Shown one piece after another: positions 17,482-31,888 of a stretch of DNA of 64,000 nucleotides. Source of the stretch: Methylobacterium dankookense (GTDB lineage Bacteria; Pseudomonadota; Alphaproteobacteria; Rhizobiales; Beijerinckiaceae). The notes beneath the pieces are model-generated. The model did not search any database. It was not told where the DNA came from and saw only the letters and a program-made list of their open reading frames with translations. Every line of letters starts with the position of its first letter. Position 1 is the first letter of the stretch. The stretch is from positions 46,463 through 110,462 of the forward strand of contig NZ_CABFVH010000016.1 in the NCBI RefSeq assembly GCF_902141855.1, read 5' to 3'. Made by a program: the position numbers and the translations under genes.

Positions 17482-18846
17482 CTACCTCGCTTCGAGTTCC
17501 GGGCCTAGGGAGAAACAGGCGGTCCGCGCGAGGGCGTTGCCGCCGGGAGCCGGCGCGAGGCGCAGCGCGATGAGGGCGGCGAGCACGAACAGCCCGGCCT
17601 CGGCCGCGAAGACGGCGGCGTAGGCCTGGGCCGGCTCGGTGGCGACGAGGCGGGCGAGATCGACGGCGAGCGTGCCGAGGAACCCGCCCGCGCCGAAGGC
17701 CACCCCTTGCGCCGCGCCCCAGACGCCCATGCGGGTGCCGCGCTCGGCCGGGCCGCCGGCACCTGCGAGCCCCATCATCGAGCCGATGGCGGCGACCGCG
17801 TAGACGCCGTTCGAGAACCCGAGCGCGAAGACCGCGGCGCGCATCGGGAAGTCCGGCCCGAGCGTTGCGCCCATCGCGATGGCGAGGAGGGCCACGGCCG
17901 AGCCGAGGCAGCCCGCCACCGTCCAGAGCCGCAGGGAGCCGAGCACCGGCCCGCCGATCCCCGCCGTCACCGCGGCCACCGCAAGCATGCCGGCGAGCAC
18001 GCCGCCGTGCTGGAGCCCGGCGAGCTTGGTGGTCGCCCCCGGCGTCATCGCGAAGGCGAGGCCGGCATAGGGCTCGAGGATCAGCTCCTGCGCGCTGTAG
18101 GCGAGCATCGAGACGAAGATGAACACGGTGAAGCGCCGCGCGGCGGGCTCGGCCAGCACCTTGCGCAAGACCGCGGAGAAGGGCGCCTTCTGCGGCCCCC
18201 CCTCCGCCGGGGCGGTGATCCGGCCCTCGACCCCGGAGACCGCGAGGCACGCGACCGCGAAGGCGAGAAGCGAGACGGTTCCGGAGACCGCCATCAGCCG
18301 CGCCCCCGAGAACGGGTCGAGGAAATGCCCGGCGAGCGGAGCGGTCACCGCGAAGCCGGCGATCATCATCACCCAGACGATGGTCGCCGCCGCCCCGCGC
18401 CTCGCCTCGGCGACGCCGCCCGCGAGCAGGACGAGGAGGGAGGTCCCGGCCGCGCCCGCCCCCATCCCGACGAGGAGGAAGGCCAGGACCGCGAGCCCCA
18501 TCCCGGCGGCGAGCTGCGTCTCGGCGAGCGCCGTGGCGCAGGCCGCCCCGAACCCGCCGAGACAGAGGGCGGCCATGCCGCCGACGATCCAGGGGGTGCG
18601 CCGCCCGTGCCGGTCGGAGCCGTAGCCCCAGCGCGGCCGCAGCATCTGCACGGCGTAGTGGAGCCCGAGCAGGGCGCCCGGCACCAGGGCGGGCAGCGCC
18701 AGCTCCACCACCATGACGCGGTTGATGGTCGAGGTGATCAGCACCACCACGGCGCCGAGCGCGGTCTGGACGAGGCCGAGCCGGGCGATCTGCCCCCAGG
18801 AGAAACCCGATGTGAAACCGGAGGATGTGAAGCCCGCGCCCATCAC
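17482..18846 (-). CDS. PucC-like BCD-family transporter (orf428/bch2)
   Basis: A 454-residue, 12-helix major-facilitator protein of the bacteriochlorophyll delivery family. Typical parts are RLGLVQTALGAVVVLITSTINRVMVVE at the N-terminus and the RPRWGYGSDRHGRRTPWIVGG loop. In Rhodobacter this position between bchG and bchP is held by orf428 (also called bch2), thought to help deliver pigment to light-harvesting complexes. The start is GTG ATG across the bchG stop (either codon). A second relative, lhaA, is at 31885. Confidence 0.93.
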   Translation of the reverse strand: MMGAGFTSSGFTSGFSWGQIARLGLVQTALGAVVVLITSTINRVMVVELALPALVPGALLGLHYAVQMLRPRWGYGSDRHGRRTPWIVGGMAALCLGGFGAACATALAETQLAAGMGLAVLAFLLVGMGAGAAGTSLLVLLAGGVAEARRGAAATIVWVMMIAGFAVTAPLAGHFLDPFSGARLMAVSGTVSLLAFAVACLAVSGVEGRITAPAEGGPQKAPFSAVLRKVLAEPAARRFTVFIFVSMLAYSAQELILEPYAGLAFAMTPGATTKLAGLQHGGVLAGMLAVAAVTAGIGGPVLGSLRLWTVAGCLGSAVALLAIAMGATLGPDFPMRAAVFALGFSNGVYAVAAIGSMMGLAGAGGPAERGTRMGVWGAAQGVAFGAGGFLGTLAVDLARLVATEPAQAYAAVFAAEAGLFVLAALIALRLAPAPGGNALARTACFSLGPELEAR

Positions 18847-19727
18847 AAGCCCCCCTGCACGAGGGGGCGCAGCGCGAAGGCCGCGGCCAGCATGCCGAGC
18901 ACGTAGAGGGTGGTGCCGGTGCCGTTGTACCAGGCGGCGCGCCCGCGCGGATCCTTCAGGAAGCGCGCCATCAGGGCGAGCTGCCCGGCGAGCAGCGCCG
19001 CGACCAGGGCGGCGTACCAGGGCCGCTCCCAGTGGGCGAGCAGCGCCACGACCACGGCCTGCGGCAGGGCCATCACCCAGCAGGCGAAGCGCGCCGCGCG
19101 CTCCGGCCCGAGCTGCACCGGCAGGGAGGCGACGCCCATGCGCCGGTCGCCCTCCACGGACTTGAAGTCGTTCAGCGTCATGATGCCGTGGGCACCCAGG
19201 GAATAGAGGAGCGCCAGGGCCAGCACCCGCCGGTCGGGCAGGGCGGCGGCCATCACGGCGGCCCCGGTGAACCAGGGCAGGCCCTCATAGCAGAGCGCCA
19301 CCGCGGCGTTGCCCCACCAGCCGTTGCGCTTCAGCCGGATGGGGGGGGCCGAGTAGATCCAGGCGAGCGTCAGGCCGAAGGCGGCCGCCCCCAGGATCCA
19401 GGGCCCGAGCGCGGCGGCGACGAGGAGGGAGAGCACCGTCCAGCCCGCGGCGAGGTAGAGGCCCCAGCGGCCCGGGATCCGCCCCGAGGGGATCGGCCGG
19501 CCGGGCTCGTTGATCGCGTCGACCTCGCGGTCGAACCAGTCGTTGGCGGCCTGGCTGGTGGCGCAGACCAGGGGTCCGGCGAGCAGCACGCCCGCCGCGA
19601 TCACCGGCCATTGTCCGGAAGCCGGGTATCCCGAGGAGACCACGCCGCAGGCGAAGGCCCACATCGGCGCGAACCACGTGATCGGCTTCAGGAGCTCGAC
19701 GACTGCGCTCGGAGCGGGCGTTGCCAT
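18843..19727 (-). CDS. bchG: Bacteriochlorophyll synthase BchG
   Basis: Membrane-bound prenyltransferase that esterifies bacteriochlorophyllide a with geranylgeranyl diphosphate. The 294-residue UbiA-family protein shows the first Asp-rich motif NDWFDREVDAINEPGRPIPSG and the second DFKSVEGDRRMGVASLPV, with about eight to nine TM helices. It leads a minus-strand operon bchG - PucC-like - bchP - tspO. There is no convincing ribosome binding site before ATG 19727, and the predicted promoter would start transcription next to the ATG (see findings). Confidence 0.97.
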   Translation of the reverse strand: MATPAPSAVVELLKPITWFAPMWAFACGVVSSGYPASGQWPVIAAGVLLAGPLVCATSQAANDWFDREVDAINEPGRPIPSGRIPGRWGLYLAAGWTVLSLLVAAALGPWILGAAAFGLTLAWIYSAPPIRLKRNGWWGNAAVALCYEGLPWFTGAAVMAAALPDRRVLALALLYSLGAHGIMTLNDFKSVEGDRRMGVASLPVQLGPERAARFACWVMALPQAVVVALLAHWERPWYAALVAALLAGQLALMARFLKDPRGRAAWYNGTGTTLYVLGMLAAAFALRPLVQGGL

Positions 19728-19734
19728 GCTCGGA

Positions 19735-19763
19735 GGCTAGGTCTCGCCGCCTCCATGTGTCAA
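19735..19763 (-). promoter_or_regulatory. Predicted bchG promoter
   Basis: On the minus strand TTGACA (19763-19758) and CTAGCC (19740-19735) are 17 bases apart. The -35 is the 3' half of the PpsR box. The spacing equals that of the bchF promoter TTGACA-N17-CTAGGT. The transcript would start at or next to the bchG ATG. Confidence 0.55.
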
Positions 19764-19775
19764 CTCAAATTTACA
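19758..19775. promoter_or_regulatory. PpsR/CrtJ box upstream of bchG
   Basis: TGTCAACTCAAATTTACA, a full match to TGT-N12-ACA, 31 bases before the bchG start. The oxygen/light repressor PpsR encoded at 20142 is the expected ligand. Its minus-strand end provides the -35 hexamer TTGACA. Confidence 0.8.
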
Positions 19776-19935
19776 CTTCGGCGCTGACACCGGCCCGCCT
19801 GCGACAACCCGCTCGCACGTTGCAGTGCACGAATATTGTCTTGTGCGAAGCAATATCCAAGTGAATGCAAAGTACAGCCACGGTCGAGGGCATCGCTCCA
19901 TCAGCAGGAGCCGGTGATTCGAGCCTGTGGGCTTG

Positions 19936-20104
19936 TCCCCGCCCCCTTGCGGGGAGGGGTCGGAGGTCGGGGTGGTTCAGGATTGGGCGCCGAGCGTCGT
20001 TCTGCACCGCCCCCACCTCCGGCTCCTCCCCATCCAGATCGGGCCTGCCCGATCTGGATGGGCAAGGGCAGATCTCGGGCAGGCCCGAGATCCGTGGGGA
20101 GGAG
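19936..20104. repeat. Composite palindromic repeat, family C plus family B
   Basis: 19936-20031 is an inverted repeat with outer arms CCCCCTTGCGGGGAGGGG and inner GGTGG...TCTGCACCGCCCCCACC-like arms (family C). It abuts family B hairpins at 20024-20104 (CCAGATCGGGC and CAGATCTCGGGC stems). The same C-B composite occurs near 38816, 40232 (reversed) and 46474. The space 19728-20141 holds this element, the bchG control region and no further gene. Confidence 0.75.
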
Positions 20105-20141
20105 AGGCCCAGCGTGGGCCGACGCGACCGCTCCGGAAACT

Positions 20142-21584
20142 CTACGCCTCGTCCGGCCCGTCGAGGTCGCCGACGCCGTAGCGGCGCATCTTGGCGTAGA
20201 GGCCCTGGCGGCTGAGGCCGAGCATCTCGGCCGCGGAGGCGCGGTTGTCGCGGGTGATGCGGAGCGCCGCCTCGATGCAGAGCTTCTCGATGAGGTCGGT
20301 GGTCTCGCGCACCAGGGTCTTCATCGAGACGCGGCCGACGAGCTCGGTCATCTGCTCGACCGAGCGGGGCAGGCTGCCGGAGGCCGGCACCGCCCGGCGC
20401 GGCCCGGCGCGGAAGGAGAAGCCGAGGCAGCCCTGGCCCGGCACCGCGACGGCGGCGACCTCCACATCCTCCACCGAGCCGTACTGGCCGCGCAGCACGG
20501 TGCTGAACCGGCGCACCGAGCCGTGCTCGCGCAAGGTGGCGAACAGCGCCTGCGCCTCGGTCTCATCGTGGCCGAGCCAGCGCTCCAGGGGCTGGCCGCG
20601 GGCCTGCTCCTCGGTGGCGAGCTGCACGCGCTCAAGGAAGGCGGCGTTGGCCGCGAGCACGCGCCGGCCCGAATCGGCGACGACGAAGCCCTCGGGCAGG
20701 GCGCGCAGCAACTCGGCGGCGTGGGCGGAGAGGCCGGAGCCCTCCTCGCGGGCGGCCGGCGCCGCGAGGCGCAGCAGCACGCTGGTGCTGGTCTCGCCGC
20801 GGAACAGGGAGGCGGAGACGGTGGCCGGGCCCCGGTTGTGGGCGAGCCGCGCCTCGAGGTCGGGCGCCTCGCCGGAGACGCGCAGCGTCGTGAACAGCAC
20901 CTCCAGGTCGCGCGCGCTGCGGTCCTCGAACAGGTCGACCACGTCCTGGCCGGCGAGGCGCTTGGCGGCGCGGCCGAGCAGGCGGGAGGCGGCGGGGTTG
21001 ACCTCGGTGATGCGGCGCGTGCCGGCATCGACCACGAGGACCGCCTCGCCCGAGAGCTGGAAGAGCAGGCGGTAGCGCGTCTCGGCGGCGCGCAGGCGGT
21101 CGTAGTCGCGCTCCATCGCCTGCTGCGCCTCGGCGAGGCGCCGCTGCAGGGCCGCCACGGCGCGCAGGTTCCGCCCGACCAGGATGACCGGCCCGTCGGC
21201 CTTGGCCCGCAGGGCGGCGTAGCGCACCGGCAGGTCCGGCCCCTCGGGGCAGGGATGGTTCACCTGGCGCCAGCGGGTGAGGGCGCCCGCCCGCGCCTCG
21301 CGCAGCAGCGCCTCGACCTTCGGCCGGCTCTCGACGGTGACGGTGTCGCTCAGGGGGCGGCCGCGCCAGGCGGCCACCGTGTCGGGGCCCGGATCCTCGC
21401 CGCCGGCGCTCACCTCGCGGATCACGCCGTCCGGATCGATCACGAGGGATAGGTCCGTGACCGCCGCGACGACCAGCCCGGCCGCCGCCCCGTCGAGGAG
21501 GCCGGCCGTGATCGGCAGCGCCACGTGCGGCGCGCGCGGGACGGGTCTGGCAGGTGCGCTCACAGGTGCGCTCACGATCGTCAC
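20142..21584 (-). CDS. ppsR: Photosynthesis gene repressor PpsR/CrtJ
   Basis: Aerobic repressor of bch, crt and puc/puf genes; binds TGT-N12-ACA. The 480-residue protein has an N-terminal domain, a Gln/Glu-rich linker and PAS domains (clear ones from about 155-275 and 280-390), and a C-terminal Fis-type helix-turn-helix (residues about 435-475, AAEMLGLSRQGLYAKMRRYG). Cys436 at the front of the HTH corresponds to the redox-active Cys424 of R. sphaeroides PpsR; I find no Cys near position 251. It follows ppaA by 24 bases on the same strand. The start GTG lacks a good site; a GTG a few codons downstream is possible. Confidence 0.95.
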   Translation of the reverse strand: MTIVSAPVSAPARPVPRAPHVALPITAGLLDGAAAGLVVAAVTDLSLVIDPDGVIREVSAGGEDPGPDTVAAWRGRPLSDTVTVESRPKVEALLREARAGALTRWRQVNHPCPEGPDLPVRYAALRAKADGPVILVGRNLRAVAALQRRLAEAQQAMERDYDRLRAAETRYRLLFQLSGEAVLVVDAGTRRITEVNPAASRLLGRAAKRLAGQDVVDLFEDRSARDLEVLFTTLRVSGEAPDLEARLAHNRGPATVSASLFRGETSTSVLLRLAAPAAREEGSGLSAHAAELLRALPEGFVVADSGRRVLAANAAFLERVQLATEEQARGQPLERWLGHDETEAQALFATLREHGSVRRFSTVLRGQYGSVEDVEVAAVAVPGQGCLGFSFRAGPRRAVPASGSLPRSVEQMTELVGRVSMKTLVRETTDLIEKLCIEAALRITRDNRASAAEMLGLSRQGLYAKMRRYGVGDLDGPDEA

Positions 21585-21608
21585 GTCTGGTGGGCCAAAT
21601 GGATCCTT

Positions 21609-22490
21609 TCAACAGGCTCGCGCCCGCATTTCAAGCAAGGATTCGGCGATATCCGGTGCGGAACCCGCCACCGTCGCGCAGGCATCGGCTCCGACCGCGC
21701 CGACCTGCTCGGGATGGCGCGCGAAATACGCCCCGCCGACCAGGATGCGCATGTCCGGGTTGCAGGAGGCCGCCCGCAGGGCGGCGATCGCCGGGGCGAG
21801 GGCGGGCAGGTGCACGTCGCTGGCGAGGCTCAGGCCCACCACGTCGAAATGCTCGCGGGCCACCGCCAGCACGCCCGGGCCGCCATCCGGCAGGCCCACC
21901 GTCCAGCCCGCCTCGCGGAAGGCGCTCGCCACGATGACGATGCCGAAGACGTGGGTCTCCCCCGGGCAGGGCAGCAGCAGCACGCTGCGCCCGCGCGGCG
22001 GCGGCTCGGACTCCAGGCGGGCGCAGAGCATCCGGGCGATGATCTGGAGCCGGCCGAGCGCCGTGGTCACCGCGAGGAAGTCGCACTCGTCCTCCTCCCA
22101 GAGGCTGCCGAGATGGCGGGCGGCCGGGGCGAGGAGGTCGACGAGCAGGCTCTCCAGGGGCAGCCCGCGCGAGAGCAGGTCGGCGACGGCGGGGCGCACG
22201 TCGTCCCCGCCCGCGAGCTGGGGGCCGGGGCTGAGCAGCAGGGTGGCGAAGCGGGCGGCCTCGGCCGCCGTCGGGCGCCGCGGCGCCGTGGCGCGGGGCG
22301 GGGCGGCCTCGCGATGCACCAGCATCAGCCGGGGCAGGATCTCGCCCTCGATGAGGCGCGACAGCGTGTCCGGCCGTTCGAACGGGGAGGGGCGGGCTTC
22401 GAGCGCCGCCGGGGCGAGATCGAGAAGAGCGCAGTCGAAGACGAGGTCGCCGACGTCCGGCCCCCAGCGGTAACACCGTGCATCGCCCAT
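21609..22490 (-). CDS. ppaA: PpsR antirepressor PpaA/AerR, B12-binding
   Basis: Cobalamin-binding regulator that counteracts PpsR/CrtJ in known PGCs. The 293-residue protein carries a helical segment with LGSLWEEDECDFLAVT (the W-E motif of B12 photoreceptor-type domains) and then a Rossmann B12 domain with the axial-ligand motif GETHVFG (variant of DxHxxG) and a GGAYFARHPE end motif. Placed directly upstream of ppsR on the same strand and divergent from bchF. AerR and PpaA are the names used in R. capsulatus and R. sphaeroides. Confidence 0.93.
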   Translation of the reverse strand: MGDARCYRWGPDVGDLVFDCALLDLAPAALEARPSPFERPDTLSRLIEGEILPRLMLVHREAAPPRATAPRRPTAAEAARFATLLLSPGPQLAGGDDVRPAVADLLSRGLPLESLLVDLLAPAARHLGSLWEEDECDFLAVTTALGRLQIIARMLCARLESEPPPRGRSVLLLPCPGETHVFGIVIVASAFREAGWTVGLPDGGPGVLAVAREHFDVVGLSLASDVHLPALAPAIAALRAASCNPDMRILVGGAYFARHPEQVGAVGADACATVAGSAPDIAESLLEMRARAC

Positions 22491-22804
22491 CGGCAGCCTC
22501 CCTGATCGCGAGGGCCTCCGACCTCTCGCAGGGTGCCGGCAGAAGCGGCCGGCATCGCGGCGGGACGGTGCCCGGTGCCGGGCCTCCGCATGGCGTTACG
22601 GGCTCCCCGCCGCGGGGGAATCTTCTCGCGGACTCGCCCCTCGTCGCCTGCGCGCTCACCTCCAGGCCGGGCCGGGATCCAGAAGATCCCACTCGGCTGC
22701 GAGCGCTGTGCGGGCTTGGCCGCGGGCTTGACCGATAAACCCTGACGATACGCCGATGCCGCCGCTTGGCAATGGTGAACCCGAAGAATTCTTACATGTA
22801 AGCG

Positions 22805-22831
22805 GACAATCATTGTCACATGCAAATGACG
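22805..22831. promoter_or_regulatory. Near-match PpsR box and palindrome upstream of bchF
   Basis: TGTCACATGCAAATGACG (22814-22831) matches the crtE and bchC boxes except for the last base (ACG in place of ACA). It overlaps a perfect palindrome GACAAT-C-ATTGTC (22805-22817). A further CGT-N9-TTGACA (22830-22847) overlaps the -35. The site sits in the ppaA-bchF divergent region and may control both sides. Confidence 0.55.
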
Positions 22832-22841
22832 TAAAGACAGA

Positions 22842-24689
<1,848 letters not shown>

Positions 24690-26364
24690 ATGCAGCTCAC
24701 GCTCTGGACCTACGAGGGACCGCCCCATATCGGCGCCATGCGGGTCGCCACCGCGATGCGCGGCCTGCACTACGTGCTGCACGCGCCGCAGGGGGACACC
24801 TACGCCGACCTGCTCTTCACCATGATCGAGCGGCGCGACGCGCGCCCGCCCGTGACCTACACCACCTTCCGCGCCGAGGATCTCGGCCGCGACACCGCCG
24901 AGCTGTTCAAGCAGGCCTGCGCGGACGCCTATGCGCGCTTCCGGCCGCAGGCGATGATCGTCGGCGCCTCCTGCACGGCGGAGCTGATCCAGGACGATCC
25001 GGGCGGCCTCGCCCGCGCCCTCGACCTGCCGATCCCGGTGATCCCGCTCGAGCTGCCGGCCTACCAGAAGAAGGAGAACTGGGGGGCCTCCGAGACCTTC
25101 TACCGGCTGGTGCGCGCGCTCGCCGCCGCGCCCGTTGCGCCGGCCCCGGGTGGGCGCGACCGCCGCCTGTGCAATATCCTCGGGCCCACCGCCCTCGGCT
25201 TCCGCCACCGCGACGACCTCGTGGAGGTGCGCCGCCTGCTCGCCCGGCTCGGCGTCGGGGTGAACGTGGTGGCGCCGCTCGGCGCCAGCCCCGCCGACCT
25301 CACGCGGCTGCCCGAGGCCGCCTTCAACGTGGTGCTCTATCCCGAGACGGGCCGCGCCGCCGCGCAGTACCTGGAGAAGGCGCACGGCCAGCCCTTCGTC
25401 GAGATCCCGCCGATCGGCGTCGGCGCGACCAAGCGCTTCGTCGAGGCGGTGGCGGCGCAGGCCGGCGTCGAGGCGGGCCCCGTCCTCGACGATCCCGGCT
25501 CGCGCCTGCCCTGGTACGCGCGCTCGGTCGATTCGACCTATCTCACCGGCAAGCGCGTCTTCGTGTTCGGCGACGCCACGCATGCGGTGGCTTTGGCCCG
25601 GCTCGCGGCCCGCGAGATCGGCTTCCGCGTCGTCGGGCTCGGCACCTACGAGCGCGGCTTCGGCCGCGAGGTCCGGGCCGAGGCCGCCCTGCACGGGATC
25701 GAGGCGCTCGTCGCCGACGACTACCTGGAGGTCGAGGCGGCGATCCAGGCGGCTGCGCCCGACCTCGTTCTCGGCACGCAGATGGAGCGCCACGTCGCCA
25801 AGCGGCTGGGCCTGCCCTGCGCCGTCATCTCGGCCCCGGCCCATGTGCAGGACTACCCCGCCCGCCATGCGCCGCTGATGGGCTTCGAGGGCGCCAACGT
25901 CCTGTTCGACACCCTGGTCCACCCGCTGATGATGGGGCTGGAGGAGCACCTCCTCGGCCTGTTCCGCGAGGACCGCGAGTTCCATGCCGAGGCCGCGCCG
26001 TCGCATCTCGGGGCAAGCACCGTCCCGCCATCCCTGCAGGACGAGGCGCGGGCCCCCTCTCCCGATCGGGAGCGGGTTGGGGTGAGGGTCGAGAACGCGC
26101 AGGACGAGGCTGCGACCGACCCGCTTCACCGTCGCGATCTCTCCGTAGAGTTCTCATCCCTCACCCCAGCCCTCTCCCGATCGGGAGAGGGGGCCGGTCG
26201 CGGCCCCGGTGACCGACCGGCAGCCCCCGCCGCCGCCTGGGCCCCGGAGGCCGAGCGCGAGCTCAAGAAGATCCCCTTCTTCGTCCGCTCCCGGGCGCGG
26301 ACCAACACCGAGACCTTCGCGCGCGAGCGCATGATCCCGCTCATCACCCTCGAGACCCTCTACG

Positions 26365-26390
<26 letters not shown>
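24690..26390 (+). CDS. bchB: Protochlorophyllide reductase subunit BchB with in-frame repeat insertion
   Basis: Catalytic partner of BchN; Asp36 is the unusual fourth [4Fe-4S] ligand. The protein has 566 residues against about 525 in Rhodobacter. The surplus comes from a palindromic element (26051-26195, residues about 454-502) read in frame between the nitrogenase-like body and the small C-terminal domain ([20 protein letters not shown]...[13 protein letters not shown]). No stop or frameshift is introduced and both flanking domains look intact, so activity is expected to survive. The start directly abuts the bchN stop, and the end overlaps bchH by 26 bases. Confidence 0.95.
26051..26195. repeat. 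Family A palindromic element inside bchB
   Basis: Inverted arms of 38 bases (26051-26088 and 26158-26195) that match at nearly all positions; each begins with GGCCCCCTCTCCCGATCGGG and contains the inner palindrome CTCTCCCGATCGGGAG. The interior (about 69 bases) includes CTTCACCGTCGCGATCTC-type sequence also seen next to family A copies at 13490 and 46410. The layout, terminal inverted repeats and about 145 bases long, is that of a MITE-like or palindromic insertion. Confidence 0.85.
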
Positions 26391-30982
<4,592 letters not shown>

Positions 30983-30983
<1 letters not shown>

Positions 30984-31888
30984 TGGCCGGCACCACCTAC
31001 GACGCCCGCCGCGGCGAGCTGACCGCCTATTTCGACCGCACGGCGGCCGAGGCCTGGGCGCGGCTCACCTCCGACGCGCCGGTGAGCCGGATCCGCGCCA
31101 CGGTGCGGGCCGGCCGCGACGCCATGCGGGCGAACCTCCTCGCCTGGCTGCCCGAGGACCTCGCCGGCACCCGCCTGCTCGATGCCGGCTGCGGCACCGG
31201 GGCGCTCGCCGTCGAGGCGGCCCGCCGCGGGGCCGAGGTGGTGGCGGTCGACGTCTCGCCGACCCTCGTCGGCCTCGCCCGCGAGCGCCTGCCGGCGATG
31301 CCGGGGCGCGGACGCGTCGAGTTCCGCGTCGGCGACATGCTCGATCCGGGGCTCGGGCCTTTCGACCACGTCGTGGCGATGGATTCGCTGATCCATTACA
31401 GCGCCGCCGACATCGTGCGGGCGCTCGCCCGCCTCGCCCCGCGCACGGAGGGCTCCCTCCTCTTCACCGTGGCGCCGCGCACCGCGCTGCTCACCCTGAT
31501 GCACGCGGCGGGCAAGCTCTTCCCCAAGGCCGACCGGGCGCCGGCCATCGTGCCGGTCACCGAACGCGCCCTGCGCCGCCGCATCGCCGCCGAGCCCATG
31601 CTCGACGGCTTCGCAGTCGCGCGCACGCACCGCGTGAACAGCGGCTTCTACCTCTCCAACGCGGTGGCGCTCACGCGCATCCCCTCTCCCCGCACGCGGG
31701 GAGAGGGGCTCGCCCCCCTCGTCGGGGGCGAGCCGAGCGGTCGCGAAGGTGAGGGGGCGGCTCAGGCAGGGTCTCTTCCGGCATCGCCCCCTCACCTTCG
31801 GCTGCCGCCTCGCCGCGCCGACGACGGGGTCGTCGCGGCCCTCTCCCCGCAAGCGGGGAGAGGGGATCAAGGGGGCCGGCCGTCGTGA
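30983..31888 (+). CDS. bchM: Mg-protoporphyrin IX methyltransferase BchM with repeat-derived tail
   Basis: Transfers methyl from SAM to the ring-C propionate of Mg-protoporphyrin. The SAM-binding motif LLDAGCGTGALAVEAARRGAEV is near residues 70-85. The family usually ends at about 225-235 residues, here at FYLSNAVALTR; the remaining 69 or so residues (to 301) are translated from a palindromic repeat (31679-31868) and are Pro/Gly/Arg rich. The extension carries the frame on to the lhaA start (GTGA overlap). Confidence 0.94.
31679..31868. repeat. Inverted-repeat element in the 3' end of bchM
   Basis: Outer arms ATCCCCTCTCCCCGCACGCG-like (31679-31708) and its inverted partner (31841-31868); inner arms GGTGAGGGGGCG (from 31749) and CGCCCCCTCACC (to 31798). 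It resembles family A in its CTCTCCCCGC...GCGGGGAGAG core but has its own interior. Confidence 0.75.

Noticed and set aside
21525..22505. Plus-strand frame opposite ppaA
   Set aside because: Antisense shadow; ppaA has a B12-binding signature and expected position next to ppsR.
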